Origin: Macrocystis pyrifera
Lineage: Eukaryota > Sar > Phaeophyceae > Laminariales > Laminariaceae
Length of the DNA stretch: 64,000 nucleotides
Reading direction: 5' to 3'
Assembly (NCBI GenBank): GCA_031763025.1
Contig: JASSKH010000012.1
Span: 310,001-374,000 of the forward strand
The position numbers and the translations under genes are program-made. Below the pieces are notes generated by a model. That model did not search any database. It was not told the DNA's origin and was given only the letters and a program-made list of their open reading frames with translations. Positions within the stretch are counted from its first letter, which is position 1, and every line of letters begins with the position of its first letter. Below, piece after piece: positions 35,281 through 43,729 of the stretch.

Positions 35281-35412
35281 GTACAGCAGTTAGTGTTGGA
35301 TATCGAAACGATGAACGTTTCGGCACGATAAGGCCAAAATGACTTCGATAACGATAGCGATAACGTTATCGTACCGATAATCCGGAAAAGTCGATAACGA
35401 TAACGATAACGA
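35281..35412. repeat. Dispersed repeat end plus CGATAA-type simple repeat
   Basis: TTAGTGTTGGATATCG at 35,290-35,305 is followed by CGATA-rich sequence and a run of CGATAA units (35,341-35,412). The inverted form, CGATATCCAACACTAA, lies near 41,530-41,545, preceded there by similar CGATA-rich DNA. The two may be inverted ends of one element family. Confidence 0.5.
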
Positions 35413-35716
35413 TAATGGAGGCAAAAACCGGCGCAAAAGGCCCTTTTTCTTTATTTTTGGGGTCGCGTCATCACCACGAGGACCGGTAATACAAGTGAAT
35501 ACAACACCACAGGGTTCCCAGGATCAACGTATTCCACGTTGTTGTTCTCGCATTAACTCATCGCCACAATACAATGCAGACAAGCTCCCATAACTCTGGA
35601 GTGGAAGAAATACCTCGGTAAAAACAAAACAACCAAAGAATAGTACACACTTGATAACTGAAGCACATGTATGTCCACACGGGCATCGAGCCTCGGGCTG
35701 GGTAGAGAGGGAACCT

Positions 35717-35759
35717 CGCGCGGTCTGGCGAGTGAGCTGTTCACTCTAAGGACCGCGCG
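35717..35759 (+). promoter_or_regulatory. Two-stage hairpin in the LINE-A leader
   Basis: CGCGCGGTC (35,717-35,725) pairs perfectly with GACCGCGCG (35,751-35,759). Inside it GAGTGA (35,730-35,735) pairs with TCACTC (35,741-35,746) around a GCTGT loop, leaving a 4x4 internal loop. It ends 11 nt before the ATG at 35,771, so it could affect translation or RNA packaging. The role is inference. Confidence 0.7.
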
Positions 35760-35770
35760 GGGTGGTGGTG

Positions 35771-36007
35771 ATGAGTTTTATTTTTAACCCGGATGCCGAG
35801 GAGTTCATCCCCGAGGCAGGACGGGTACATCACCACAGCAGAGAGCGCTGCGTGGGTAACCTGGGAGAGGAGAGGCTGGCCACCGCGTGGGTACGCAAGC
35901 GCGACAGGAAGGATGGGGGTGTCGGAGTTGGCTGGGACGGCTGCACCCAACCAACGGAAACCAAGGCGCGAACCGGGCTACAAAGCGGAGAGCCAATATT
36001 ATCATAG
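35771..36007 (+). CDS. LINE-A N-terminal ORF with PAM2 motif (78 aa)
   Basis: The ATG at 35,771 opens MSFIFNPDAEEFIPEAG. Residues 5-14 (FNPDAEEFIP) fit the PAM2 consensus (L/F)NxxAxEFxP, which in other eukaryotic proteins binds the MLLE domain of cytoplasmic poly(A)-binding protein. The rest is polar and basic, with a His cluster after the motif and a GWDGCTQPTE segment, and no recognised domain. The frame ends at TAG (36,005-36,007). The following frame is the same frame and runs straight into the endonuclease ORF, so this may originally be the N terminus of one long protein of about 1,240 residues. Alternatively the TAG is a real ORF1 stop passed by read-through. Binding of poly(A)-binding protein would bring the protein to its own polyadenylated RNA; that role is inferred. 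Confidence 0.6.
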   Translation: MSFIFNPDAEEFIPEAGRVHHHSRERCVGNLGEERLATAWVRKRDRKDGGVGVGWDGCTQPTETKARTGLQSGEPILS

Positions 36008-39000
36008 AGAAAAAGAAGAGACAAAAAAAGCAAAAAAGGAGGAGGGGACGAGCCTCTCGTCGGCTGGCAAAAAAAAGCAGCACGCGAGGCTCGTAAGAGG
36101 CGGAAGGCGGCACTTGTGGTGGTAGCGACCTACAATGTGCGTACCCTGGCCGTAAAGGGGAAGAACGGGTACGGGCATGACGAGTGCGTACTTGCGAAAG
36201 GACGGCAACTCGGTTGTGACTTCATTGGTCTGCAGGAAACCCGACGGTCCGGCAACACGAGATTTCGTGCAGCTGGATACCAAGTTTTTTGTTCAGGTCA
36301 GGAAAAAACAGCAGCGAGACAAGGGTTGTATGGGGTAGGTTTAGCAGTAAAAGACTCAATATGCCGTACGTCTAAGTTCACTCAGCAGTTTATTGACGAA
36401 CGACTTATGTCTATGCGCTTTGAGTTGGACGGTCGGTGCGATGCGGTTAATTTCGTCGTTGCGTACGCCCCAACTGATTGTACCAAAGACTCCAAGCAGA
36501 AAGGCATGTTCTGGCGAAAGTTGGAGGACCTGGTTGAGCAGATTCCTGCTAAAGAGTGTTTGTTTGTGCTTATAGATGCCAATGGGCGAACTGGGGGGAG
36601 GATAGAAGGGTGCGGTGATGATGAATGTAGGGTGCTCGGAGCATACGGACGAGATGTTCGTAGTGATAACGGCAAACGGCTTTTGTCGTTCGCTACCAGT
36701 TGTAAGCTAGCGCTCACCAACACATTTTTCAGCACGCGCAAGGGCGGAATATCGCATACATACAACGGCACCAGCCTGAATGATCGTAAGCGAATCGACT
36801 ACATCCTAACTCGTCAAGTCCACCGACCTAGAGTACATAATGTTACAGTCGTCCCACAGCCCCCACCACCTGCTAAGGCTGATTCAGACCATAACATCGT
36901 GTACATCAAGGCCCGACTTAGTGGTCACTTTTCGTCTAACCGAAGATTGCTGAAACCCCCAAAACGCCGAGAATTCGACAGGCAGCTTTTCTTATCCGAT
37001 GGAGAGCGTCGACACCGAATAGTCGAGAGGGTCGTTTTCACTCTTAACCAACCTACCCAGCCTCGTAACACGTCTGGCATGGTTGAGTTTTTCACCACAA
37101 CTGTCATGAATGCTGTTGAGAAAGAGGTGCCACCTCCACCACGTCGCCACCACCGAAACGGTTGGTGTGAGACCCCCGAAACGGTGGCCGCTTTCAAAGT
37201 AGCATGGACAGCGAGGGAGGATGCGAGACAGCTCCTGCGTGTCTACCCCCGAGATAGTACAGCGTGGAAGAAGTTGAGATCCGCCTGTGCGAATCTGCAG
37301 GAAGTGGTCGCCGCAGGAGTCAATGCGTATTTTGAAGAGTACCTCGCTGAAACCGAGAAATTCCTCGCGAGTTCCGATCAACGAGGGTTCTACAAGCACC
37401 TGAAGAGTACGGTAGGGTTGCAAGGTACGAAAGCGAGGAGTGAACAGTTTATCATGGACGAGGATGGCACGCTGTTGCGAGATCAAGCGCGAATTCGTGA
37501 AAGATGGGCGGGGCACTACCACAAACTATTGAACACGAAATCGCTGAAACTTGACCCCACGATCATCGACCTAGTGCCACCACGACCGCTGAAACTATCC
37601 CTTGGAAATGAACCATCCATTGACGAGATGATGGAAGCAGTGAAGGGTATGTCAAACTGGAAAGCCGTTGGACCAGATGGTCTCCCGGTCGAAGTACTGA
37701 AACTTGACCACCCCGCTTTCGTGCAGTATTTTCACAGTATCCTTGTTAACGTTTGGGTAACGGGAGAAGTCCCCCAGCAATGGAAAGATGCGATCATAAA
37801 AACCCTTCATAAAAAGAAGGATAGAACTGATTGCAACAACTACAGAGGTATTTCGCTTGTTGCTCACGCAGGCAAGGTGTTGCTGAAAATCGTTGCGTCC
37901 CGTCTAAGCAGCTACTGCGAGACCGAGCATATACTCCCTGAAGAACAGTGTGGCTTCCGCCCCGCACGGTCAACAGTCGATATGCTGTTTGTCGTGCGCC
38001 GGTTGCAGCAGCTCGGGCGGCAGAAGAAAATCCCCCTGTACATGTGCTTTATCGACTTGCAGAAAGCGTACGACTCTGTCGACCGAGAACTGTTGTGGGA
38101 GGTACTCACACGCCTTGGTGTACCAACCAAGATGCTCACAATCATTCGCAATTTTCACGAAGGCATGCGGGCTCGCGTGCGTGCGGATGACGGTGAACAC
38201 TCGGACTGGTTCAATGTAACCCAGGGACTGCGGCAAGGCTGCGTACTATCGCCGTTACTGTTCAACGTGTTCTTCGCCGCTGCGATACACATCGTGCTGG
38301 TACGCTTCAGCAAAGACGAATGCATCGTAAGGGATTTGGTTCATCTCGAAGAGGACAGGGTTGTCGGAAAAGAGGAACCGTTGGCATGCGTGCAAAGGGC
38401 TGTGTGGGGCATGTTGTATGCAGACGATGCAGGAATAGTCTCGAAGTCGGCGGAAGGCCTTGCGAGAATGATGACAGTCATCGTGACTGTCTTCGAAGCA
38501 GTAGGTCTCACGGTATCCGAGAAGAAGACAGAGACGATGCTACTACGAACACCGGATCAGACGTTTACCACCTCACCGCTCGCGATCGAAGCTGCAGGCC
38601 AAAAGTATAAACAGACGACCCAGTTTTTGTACCTAGGAGGCATTATCCACGAGAACGCTGACCTCTCCTTCGAAATCGAGCGACGAATCCGTCTGATGCG
38701 GGCATGCCTCAAACGGTATGGTCCGGAACTGTACGATAGGACGAACGCACCGCTTAGTCTGAAAGTCCGGATGCTGAAGGCCGAGGTGATTGAGACCTTG
38801 CTGTACGGTTGCGTGACGTGGACCCTCAATGCGGACCACTTCGCCAAGCTTCGATCAGCCCACCACGAAGTCCTTCTGCGAGTCATTGGTTTCCAGCGCC
38901 GACTACGCACCGACCACACCACCCTCTCGTATGCGAAGGCGCTCAGGATAACACGATGCGAAAGTATCGAAACGACCATCCGTAAACGGCGACTCTTCTT

Positions 39001-39496
39001 TGCGGGGGCTGTGGTGCGGCAACACGAGGGGCGATTGCCCAGTCGGTTGATGTTCGGGACGATCGCTGGTGGGGGGAGCCCGAAACCAGGCGGGCAGCCT
39101 AAGACTTGGCCTAGGGCAATTGCTGACGACCTTAGAGTGTTCAAAGCCTCAGAGGGATCAACGGAAGACTCCCCCTTAGTCTTTGGAGTTGGGACCGCAC
39201 TGTGGCCCACTGCAGCAAAACAGACGGGAAAGTGGTACCGGGGAATCCTCGAAGCAGCTGAACAGTTCATGGGCAGGTGGCACGAGGCTGAGGCAAAGCT
39301 GAGTAGACAGCGCCGTGCATCCGCTGCAGGTAGTGTTAGAGGGAATGGGGGGAGGGGTAACAGCAGGAGGGGTAGAGGGAACACCGTACAAGTGTATAGG
39401 GGCAGGGGGGGGAACAGGAGGAGTAGAAGGGAAACCGCGGTAGAAGAGAGTAGCAGAGAGACCGCAGATAGGGTAGCAAGGTACCAGGCCGACTAA
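36008..39496 (+). CDS. LINE-A endonuclease-reverse transcriptase (about 1,160 codons)
   Basis: The frame opens after TAG at 36,005 with a very basic leader (Lys/Arg-rich, 36,008-36,115). Counting residues from the GTG at 36,116: APE-type endonuclease 4-265, with YNVRTL (6-11), LQETRR (39-44), DANGRTG (154-160) and catalytic SDH (257-259). Reverse transcriptase lies at about 505-850, with GPDGLPVEVL (519-528), YRGISL (576-581), CGFRPARST (612-620), FIDLQKAYDSVDR (645-657), LRQGCVLSP (705-713), catalytic YADD (768-771) and YLGG (839-842). A C-terminal LLYGCVTWTL region follows, then an Arg/Gly-rich tail (about 1,071-1,105) instead of a zinc knuckle. No ATG occurs before residue 98, which lies inside the endonuclease, so translation must come from upstream through the TAG or start at a non-ATG codon. 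All catalytic residues I can check are present. Confidence 0.9.
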   Translation, partial: RKRRDKKSKKGGGDEPLVGWQKKAAREARKRRKAALVVVATYNVRTLAVKGKNGYGHDECVLAKGRQLGCDFIGLQETRRSGNTRFRAAGYQVFCSGQEKTAARQGLYGVGLAVKDSICRTSKFTQQFIDERLMSMRFELDGRCDAVNFVVAYAPTDCTKDSKQKGMFWRKLEDLVEQIPAKECLFVLIDANGRTGGRIEGCGDDECRVLGAYGRDVRSDNGKRLLSFATSCKLALTNTFFSTRKGGISHTYNGTSLNDRKRIDYILTRQVHRPRVHNVTVVPQPPPPAKADSDHNIVYIKARLSGHFSSNRRLLKPPKRREFDRQLFLSDGERRHRIVERVVFTLNQPTQPRNTSGMVEFFTTTVMNAVEKEVPPPPRRHHRNGWCETPETVAAFKVAWTAREDARQLLRVYPRDSTAWKKLRSACANLQEVVAAGVNAYFEEYLAETEKFLASSDQRGFYKHLKSTVGLQGTKARSEQFIMDEDGTLLRDQARIRERWAGHYHKLLNTKSLKLDPTIIDLVPPRPLKLSLGNEPSIDEMMEAVKGMSNWKAVGPDGLPVEVLKLDHPAFVQYFHSILVNVWVTGEVPQQWKDAIIKTLHKKKDRTDCNNYRGISLVAHAGKVLLKIVASRLSSYCETEHILPEEQCGFRPARSTVDMLFVVRRLQQLGRQKKIPLYMCFIDLQKAYDSVDRELLWEVLTRLGVPTKMLTIIRNFHEGMRARVRADDGEHSDWFNVTQGLRQGCVLSPLLFNVFFAAAIHIVLVRFSKDECIVRDLVHLEEDRVVGKEEPLACVQRAVWGMLYADDAGIVSKSAEGLARMMTVIVTVFEAVGLTVSEKKTETMLLRTPDQTFTTSPLAIEAAGQKYKQTTQFLYLGGIIHENADLSFEIERRIRLMRACLKRYGPELYDRTNAPLSLKVRMLKAEVIETLLYGCVTWTLNADHFAKLRSAHHEVLLRVIGFQRRLRTDHTTLSYAKALRITRCESIETTIRKRRLFFAGAVVRQHEGRLPSRLMFGTIAGGGSPKPGGQPKTWPRAIADDLRVFKASEGSTEDSPLVFGVGTALWPTAAKQTGKWYRGILEAAEQFMGRWHEAEAKLSRQRRASAAGSVRGNGGRGNSRRGRGNTVQVYRGRGGNRRSRRETAVEESSRETADRVARYQAD

Positions 39497-39960
39497 TAGG
39501 TTGGACGTTTCTTTGCTACTCGTACCGCCAACTGCTGCGGCCGTTCGGTATGCATTTTGATTTTTTTCCCTTCTTATCCTTACGAAAGAAGTACTACATA
39601 GTGGGTGGGTGACGAGCGTATTTTGGCCCACTCACTATTGCTCTTTTTACTTAGTTAAGCGTTCACCAGGATGCATAGTCCCCTTTTTCCTTCTCGTATC
39701 TTTCCCCTTGCACGTCCCTTTTGGCTCATGCTCGGGGTAAGTATGTATGTGTCTGAGCTTTGGCTTCCCATTTTATTTATTTATTTGGGATTCTTCTCCT
39801 TTTCTTTTTCTTTTTCTTGTTCTTTTTCGGTTTGGTTTTTTTCGTTGCTTCTCTTTCTTTATGGTGTATTTTGGTTGCTGGCGTATGTATGTATGTTGTG
39901 TCGGCCGCACCTAGTGCGAAGGCATGGTATTACGTAGGCTATTAATGCATTACGGTGTGT
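39497..39960 (+). other. LINE-A 3' untranslated region
   Basis: No ORF of note. It contains a pyrimidine-rich stretch (about 39,770-39,860, TTCTTTTTCTTTTTC-like) and GTATGTATGT words near 39,885. I see no long poly(A) at the end, so the tail type is unresolved. Confidence 0.5.
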
Positions 39961-39971
39961 TATCTCTGTGT

Positions 39972-40097
39972 CGTAGTCTGTGACCACAGAGCTCGTATCT
40001 TTCTAGGGTGAAGAATCAGCACGGACACTGGGCTTGCTGGATGTCGACGAGTAGAAGAACGGTTTAATGTGAAGAACACACACACACACACACACCT
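39972..40097. repeat. Dispersed repeat next to the LINE-A end, with (CA)n
   Basis: CTGTGACCACAGA, then AGAATC(A/G)GCACGGACACTGG and GGATGTCGAC, ending in a (CA)n run at 40,076-40,096. The same order occurs at about 43,791-43,912 and 46,018-46,135. This marks where LINE-A stops. Confidence 0.7.
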
Positions 40098-40608
40098 CAG
40101 ACAAAAATAAAAGTGAGGTCCGCGCACGTACGTATCAGATACATGCGGTAGGCTGTACAAGTCGCCACAGAAACCGAGAAGACCACATATTACCCAGAAG
40201 AAATCGACAATATGAAAAAAACAACTCGACGTCGAAAAATCGAAATCAAAATCGGGGAAAAAAAAAACAAAAATCGAAAAGGGACGAGAGATAAAAAAAG
40301 TTCAATTCAGGCAAGAAAGCAAGAAATCTAGAAAGGACACATACGAGAGAATGCGCATGTTTTCGCGGATTTCAGGCTCGCACACTACGCGAGGGGTGTA
40401 GAACAGAGATAAGAACGAAAAGACAAACGTACGTACTCCGCTACTACAACACCAGAGAGGCACAAAAGAGACTTACAGACTAAAAAAATAAAGGAAGACA
40501 GGTAGGTATTGGCTACCAGGTATACAGGGTATTATTGTGTATTGTGTACCATGTACATGAAAAAAGAAAAAATACACCTGATCAGGTTTATTATGCTGTA
40601 TTATTTTG
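40098..40608. other. Unassigned A-rich DNA
   Basis: A-rich stretches (for example around 40,210-40,300) and no gene or complete repeat recognised. Confidence 0.5.
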
Positions 40609-40680
40609 CGGGGGACCTTACATAGTAAATAGGACATACGGTACACACAAAAACCTATACATTCCCTATTTTTTCTATTA
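40609..40680. mobile_element. MITE, copy 3 (decayed)
   Basis: The left end CGGGGGACCTTACATAGTAA ATAGGAC is clear (a 3 bp insertion relative to other copies); the right end is decayed into CCCTATTTTTTCTATTA. A further copy abuts it. Confidence 0.55.
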
Positions 40681-41130
40681 CAGGGGACCATAGTAAATAG
40701 GGACCAAAATTGGTTAGTAAATATAGGTAAATATATACCAGGTTTTTATGTATGTATACCATTTTTTTTTTTTTTTTTTTCATCACTTTTACTTTCCAGC
40801 CCACTCGTGGGAGGTTTTACCCTCGACGATCTTCTGGACAAGCCGTGATGGTCACAGGTATCGTCCCTTCTCCCCCCCGGTACGTGCCTTTTTCTTTTGT
40901 CGTGCATAGGGTTCAGCATTCCCACTGCTCGTCGATTTTCATCGAATGTAACCAATTCACGCTTTCGCGCTTTCGCGCTTTTCAATTTTTTATGCAAGAA
41001 AAAATCCCTATGAGCATGCACTCGGTGAGACTGAACCCACGAAATTGATCTTGACGGGCACGCGGACCACCTATCAAGCCACCGGGGACGCCGGTACATA
41101 CCTGGTAGGTCCTATTAACTTGGGTCCCCG
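40681..41130. mobile_element. MITE, copy 4, split by a SINE
   Basis: The left end CAGGGGACCATAGTAAATAG is at 40,681. The matching right end GGTCCTATTAACTTGGGTCC lies at about 41,106, on the far side of the SINE at 40,762-41,092. Without the SINE the MITE would measure about 120 bp, close to the other copies once a target duplication is allowed for. Confidence 0.6.
40762..41092 (-). mobile_element. SINE copy 1 (331 bp, reverse)
   Basis: Read on the reverse strand it begins GGCGTCCCCGGTGGCTTG, an A-box-like TGGCTTGATAGG region. It continues to GTGGGTTCAGTCTCAC (B box / T-arm like), then a ~230 bp body with CGATGAAAATCGACGAGCAG and GGCACGTACCGGGGGGGAG, and ends CTGGAAAGTAAAAGTGATG plus A19. The head is a tRNA-like pol III promoter. 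Full length and inserted in a MITE. Confidence 0.85.
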
Positions 41131-41630
41131 TAATAACAATATTTGGTAATATTTACCATGTATGCCCCCCCGTAATAATAGTAGAAGATATGTAGCTGTT
41201 AAGTACCCGGGCGCAACGACACAACCACAGCTCAACACAAAATGTACATAATGCCGCACAATGCTATTCGGAAGAACTTGTATACGTACTCACGAACAGC
41301 GAACCCAACCGTCGCCGCCACACAAAAAACAAAAATCACTTGTCCTTCCCGCCGAGCGCCTCCTGTGAGATTCCGCTTGACCATGCCAATCCGTGCGAAC
41401 CGTCCAAAAACACGAGTGTATCGACAGTAAAAACATCTATATATCTCTATATATATCGAAATACCGGACTTTTTTTCGGTTCGATAAAAAAAAATAAAAT
41501 TATCGAACGATATATCGAAATTTTCGGTACGATATCCAACACTAACATCAGAACTATTATTAATCAGTCCAACTCACGGCTGACGTATTTCATATTTTTA
41601 CAAAATACAAAATACAACAGCAGTATAGCG
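41131..41630. other. Unassigned DNA with repeat fragments
   Basis: A second MITE-like end (GCCCCCCCGTAATA, about 41,165-41,178) and, at 41,420-41,545, CGATA-rich sequence ending CGATATCCAACACTAA, the inverted counterpart of 35,290-35,305. No gene is recognised. Confidence 0.45.
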
Positions 41631-42292
41631 GGCGTCCCCGGTGGCTTGGTAGGTTGTCCGCGCGCGTGCCGATCAAGATCATGTTTTTGGGTTCGAGTCA
41701 CCGAGTGCATGCACGTAGGGAGCAGGGACTTTTTCGTGCATACAAAAATGATTAGCGGAAAGCGCGAGAGCGTGAGTTGGCTACATTCGATGAAAATCGA
41801 CGAGCAGTGTCAGAATGCTGTGAATCCCTTTTTCTTTTTTTTTTAAACATCACTTTTACTTTCCAGGCTAACTCTCGTAGGAGGTTTTACCCTCAGCGGA
41901 CACAAGCCGTGGTCACAGGTGTCGTCCCTTCTCCCCCCCGGCACATACATGCCTTCATTTTTTGTCGCGCATAGGGTTCAGCATTCCCACTGCTCGTCGA
42001 TTATCATCGAATGTAGCTATTTTACTCACGCTCCAGCGCTTTCCGCTATTTATTTTTTTTTGCAAGAAAAAGTCCCTGGAGCATGCACTCGGTGAGACTC
42101 GAACCCACGAAGTTGATCTGGGCAGGCACGCGGACCACCTACCAAGCCACCGGGGACGCCGTCTATGCGCGACAAAAAAAAGGCACGTACCGGGGGGATA
42201 AAGGGGCGACACCTGTGACCCCGTGCCGCTTGTCCAGAAGATTGCTGGGTAAAACCTCCCACAACGAAGACTGGAAATTATAAGCGATGATA
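41631..42292 (+). mobile_element. SINE copy 2 (forward), split by SINE copy 3
   Basis: The head and first ~200 bp are at 41,631-41,828, ending GAATGCTGTGAATCCC. The remainder starts TATGCGCGACAAAA at 42,164 and runs to the CTGGAAATTATAAGCGATGA tail at about 42,292. The two parts join at the point where other copies read straight through (GAATGCTGAACCC then TATGCGCGAC). Its B box is GGGTTCGAGTCACC. Confidence 0.75.
41829..42160 (-). mobile_element. SINE copy 3 (reverse), nested in copy 2
   Basis: Full length on the reverse strand: GGCGTCCCCGGTGGCTTGG head, GTGGGTTCGAGTCTCAC T-arm-like segment (5 bp stem, TTCGAGT loop), the common body, CTGGAAAGTAAAAGTGATG and an A-rich tail (T run at 41,829-41,844). 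Its B box is closest to the tRNA consensus of all copies here. Confidence 0.85.
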
Positions 42293-42534
42293 AATCATAT
42301 AAAATACAAACGAAGTCAAGTATAATATTAATAGTGTCCAGCTCCTACCCAGCACTGCTGTACCACATAGTACCTGGTACCTGCAGGTATGAACGCAGTG
42401 CAAGACCGCAGCTTTTGCAGTTGAACATCATTCCGTATATATGATGCCGCCGCGTTTGCCTTGAACGTAATACTTTTACAGCAGTATTAATACTATTAAT
42501 AGTAATTGGTGGTAATGAGGCGCGGCCTCTCAGT
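42293..42534. other. Unassigned DNA
   Basis: About 240 bp with TACTGCTGTA-type words. No gene or mobile element is supported. Confidence 0.4.
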
Positions 42535-42770
42535 ACTACCTGCAGTAGTCCTGTCTGCGATGCATCATGCTGGGCGTATACGGATTATTCTGTTTTGTGC
42601 TGAACCAACACGAACGAACGTCTATACCTACTCCGCCGTCGATGGTGAATCTCAATATCGTATATGTTCTTGGCGTCTTCTGCTCTTGATATATACCTGG
42701 TATATGAATAAAACACAGCAGTAGTACGCACACACCAAATACTGGATTTTGTCGTGTGTATGGCACGGGC
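42535..42770 (+). repeat. Dispersed repeat R, forward copy 1
   Basis: TGCAGTAGTC, GATGCATCATGCTG, ATACGGATTATTCTG, TGCTGAACCAACACGAACGA, ATGTTCTTGGCGTC, CTGCTCTTGATATA and TTTTGTCGTGTGTAT occur in this order. The order is repeated at 45,754-45,970, and part of it in reverse at 33.56-33.64 kb. Confidence 0.75.
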
Positions 42771-42899
42771 AAATTTTATACGTCACGGGACAGCTTACGC
42801 GGACTTTAATTGCGCGACGCGCAATGTATGTAAAACCCCTGTTTTGGCAGATACTGGAGCGATGTATAGTCATTCCCAGTGACTAGAGCCAACTTTTAT

Positions 42900-43365
42900 G
42901 AGAATCCTCGGCAGACATCGATCGACAAAACCAACGACACCGTCATGAAATCTGAACGGAATGCGCTGGTTAAGGTCTCCGACCCAGCCTAGTGTCACAG
43001 TGCTCACACCTCGGTCGGTGATATGTGGCGTGGGCTGACCAGGCGTCTGATAAAAAAAACATTTTGGCACTGGTCTGTAGAAGACAGACGACAAAAAATC
43101 TCTACCCCTCACCGATGACAAGAAATAGACAATTTCTCAGGTTTGACATCGATCGACAAACCCAACGATTACGTCACGAACTCTGAATGAAGTGGGCTGG
43201 TTAGAGGCTCCGACCCACATTAGTATCACAGTTCTCACACCTCGGTCGGTGATATGTGGCGTGCCAGGCGTCTACTGAAGACATATTTGGCACCTGGTAT
43301 GTAGAAAACAGACGACAAAAACTCTCGATTCCTCTCCGTTGGCACGAAACAGAACTTTTTGAAAG
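42900..43365. repeat. Two-copy ~231 bp tandem repeat
   Basis: CATCGATCGACAAA occurs at 42,916 and 43,147. Both copies continue with CCAACGA, CTGGTTA, CTCCGACCCA, CTCACACCTCGGTCGGTGAT, ATGTGGCGTG, CAGGCGTCT and CAGACGACAAAAA. The copies differ at many sites and by indels. Reverse-strand ORFs across it (for example 42,870-43,121) are not recognised. Confidence 0.8.
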
Positions 43366-43729
43366 CTCTGACGAAGAGCATAGGACGCCGCGGCCAACCT
43401 CCCACCCCCTAGACGACGGATTCCAATTATACGTCCCAGGCCATAATTTAAACTCATTGGCCTTGCCCGGTACCAAGTTCGTTGACCATGGGTGGAGTAT
43501 ATGTCGAGATCGAAGGTCAATCGTCGCGTGACTGCGGGTGTGCGAGCTGCGAGCTGTGTCTTTCTTCTTCTAGTTTGTGTGCGGCGTGATTTCACGTGGT
43601 TCCCGTGGTTCCCGTTAATACAGCGATTTTATTGGAAGATGGCTCCCGTCGTTCGCGTTATTTCAGCCATTTGATTGGAAGATAGCTGGCGTCAACTGCC
43701 CCGTGTTAGTTCAGACTTTTGCCCGTGGG
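43366..43729. other. Unassigned DNA before the duplication
   Basis: Short ORFs on both strands only; no family recognised. Contains CGTGGTTCCCGTGGTTCCCG, a small direct repeat. Confidence 0.4.

Larger units (their letters stand above)
35700..39960 (+). mobile_element. LINE-A: nearly intact APE-type LINE
   Basis: The element has a structured 5' leader, a short PAM2-bearing N-terminal ORF, an endonuclease-reverse transcriptase ORF and a pyrimidine-rich 3' UTR. The main frame is open for over 1,160 codons, so the insertion is young. Domain order and the spacing of RT motifs fit the RTE/CR1/Jockey side of the LINE tree; I lean to RTE-like but cannot prove it. The exact 5' end is unknown (the hairpin at 35,717 is the first feature I can tie to it). 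The 3' end lies before ~39,970, where a repeat known from 43.8 and 46.0 kb begins. I found no clear target duplication. Confidence 0.85.

Noticed and set aside
41829-41845. Long shared A/T tail as evidence that two SINEs inserted tail to tail
   Set aside because: The forward copy resumes at 42,164, so the reverse copy is nested in it rather than abutting a truncated neighbour.
42080-42160. Functional tRNA gene on the reverse strand
   Set aside because: The acceptor stem does not pair and the sequence continues as the common SINE body in all copies.
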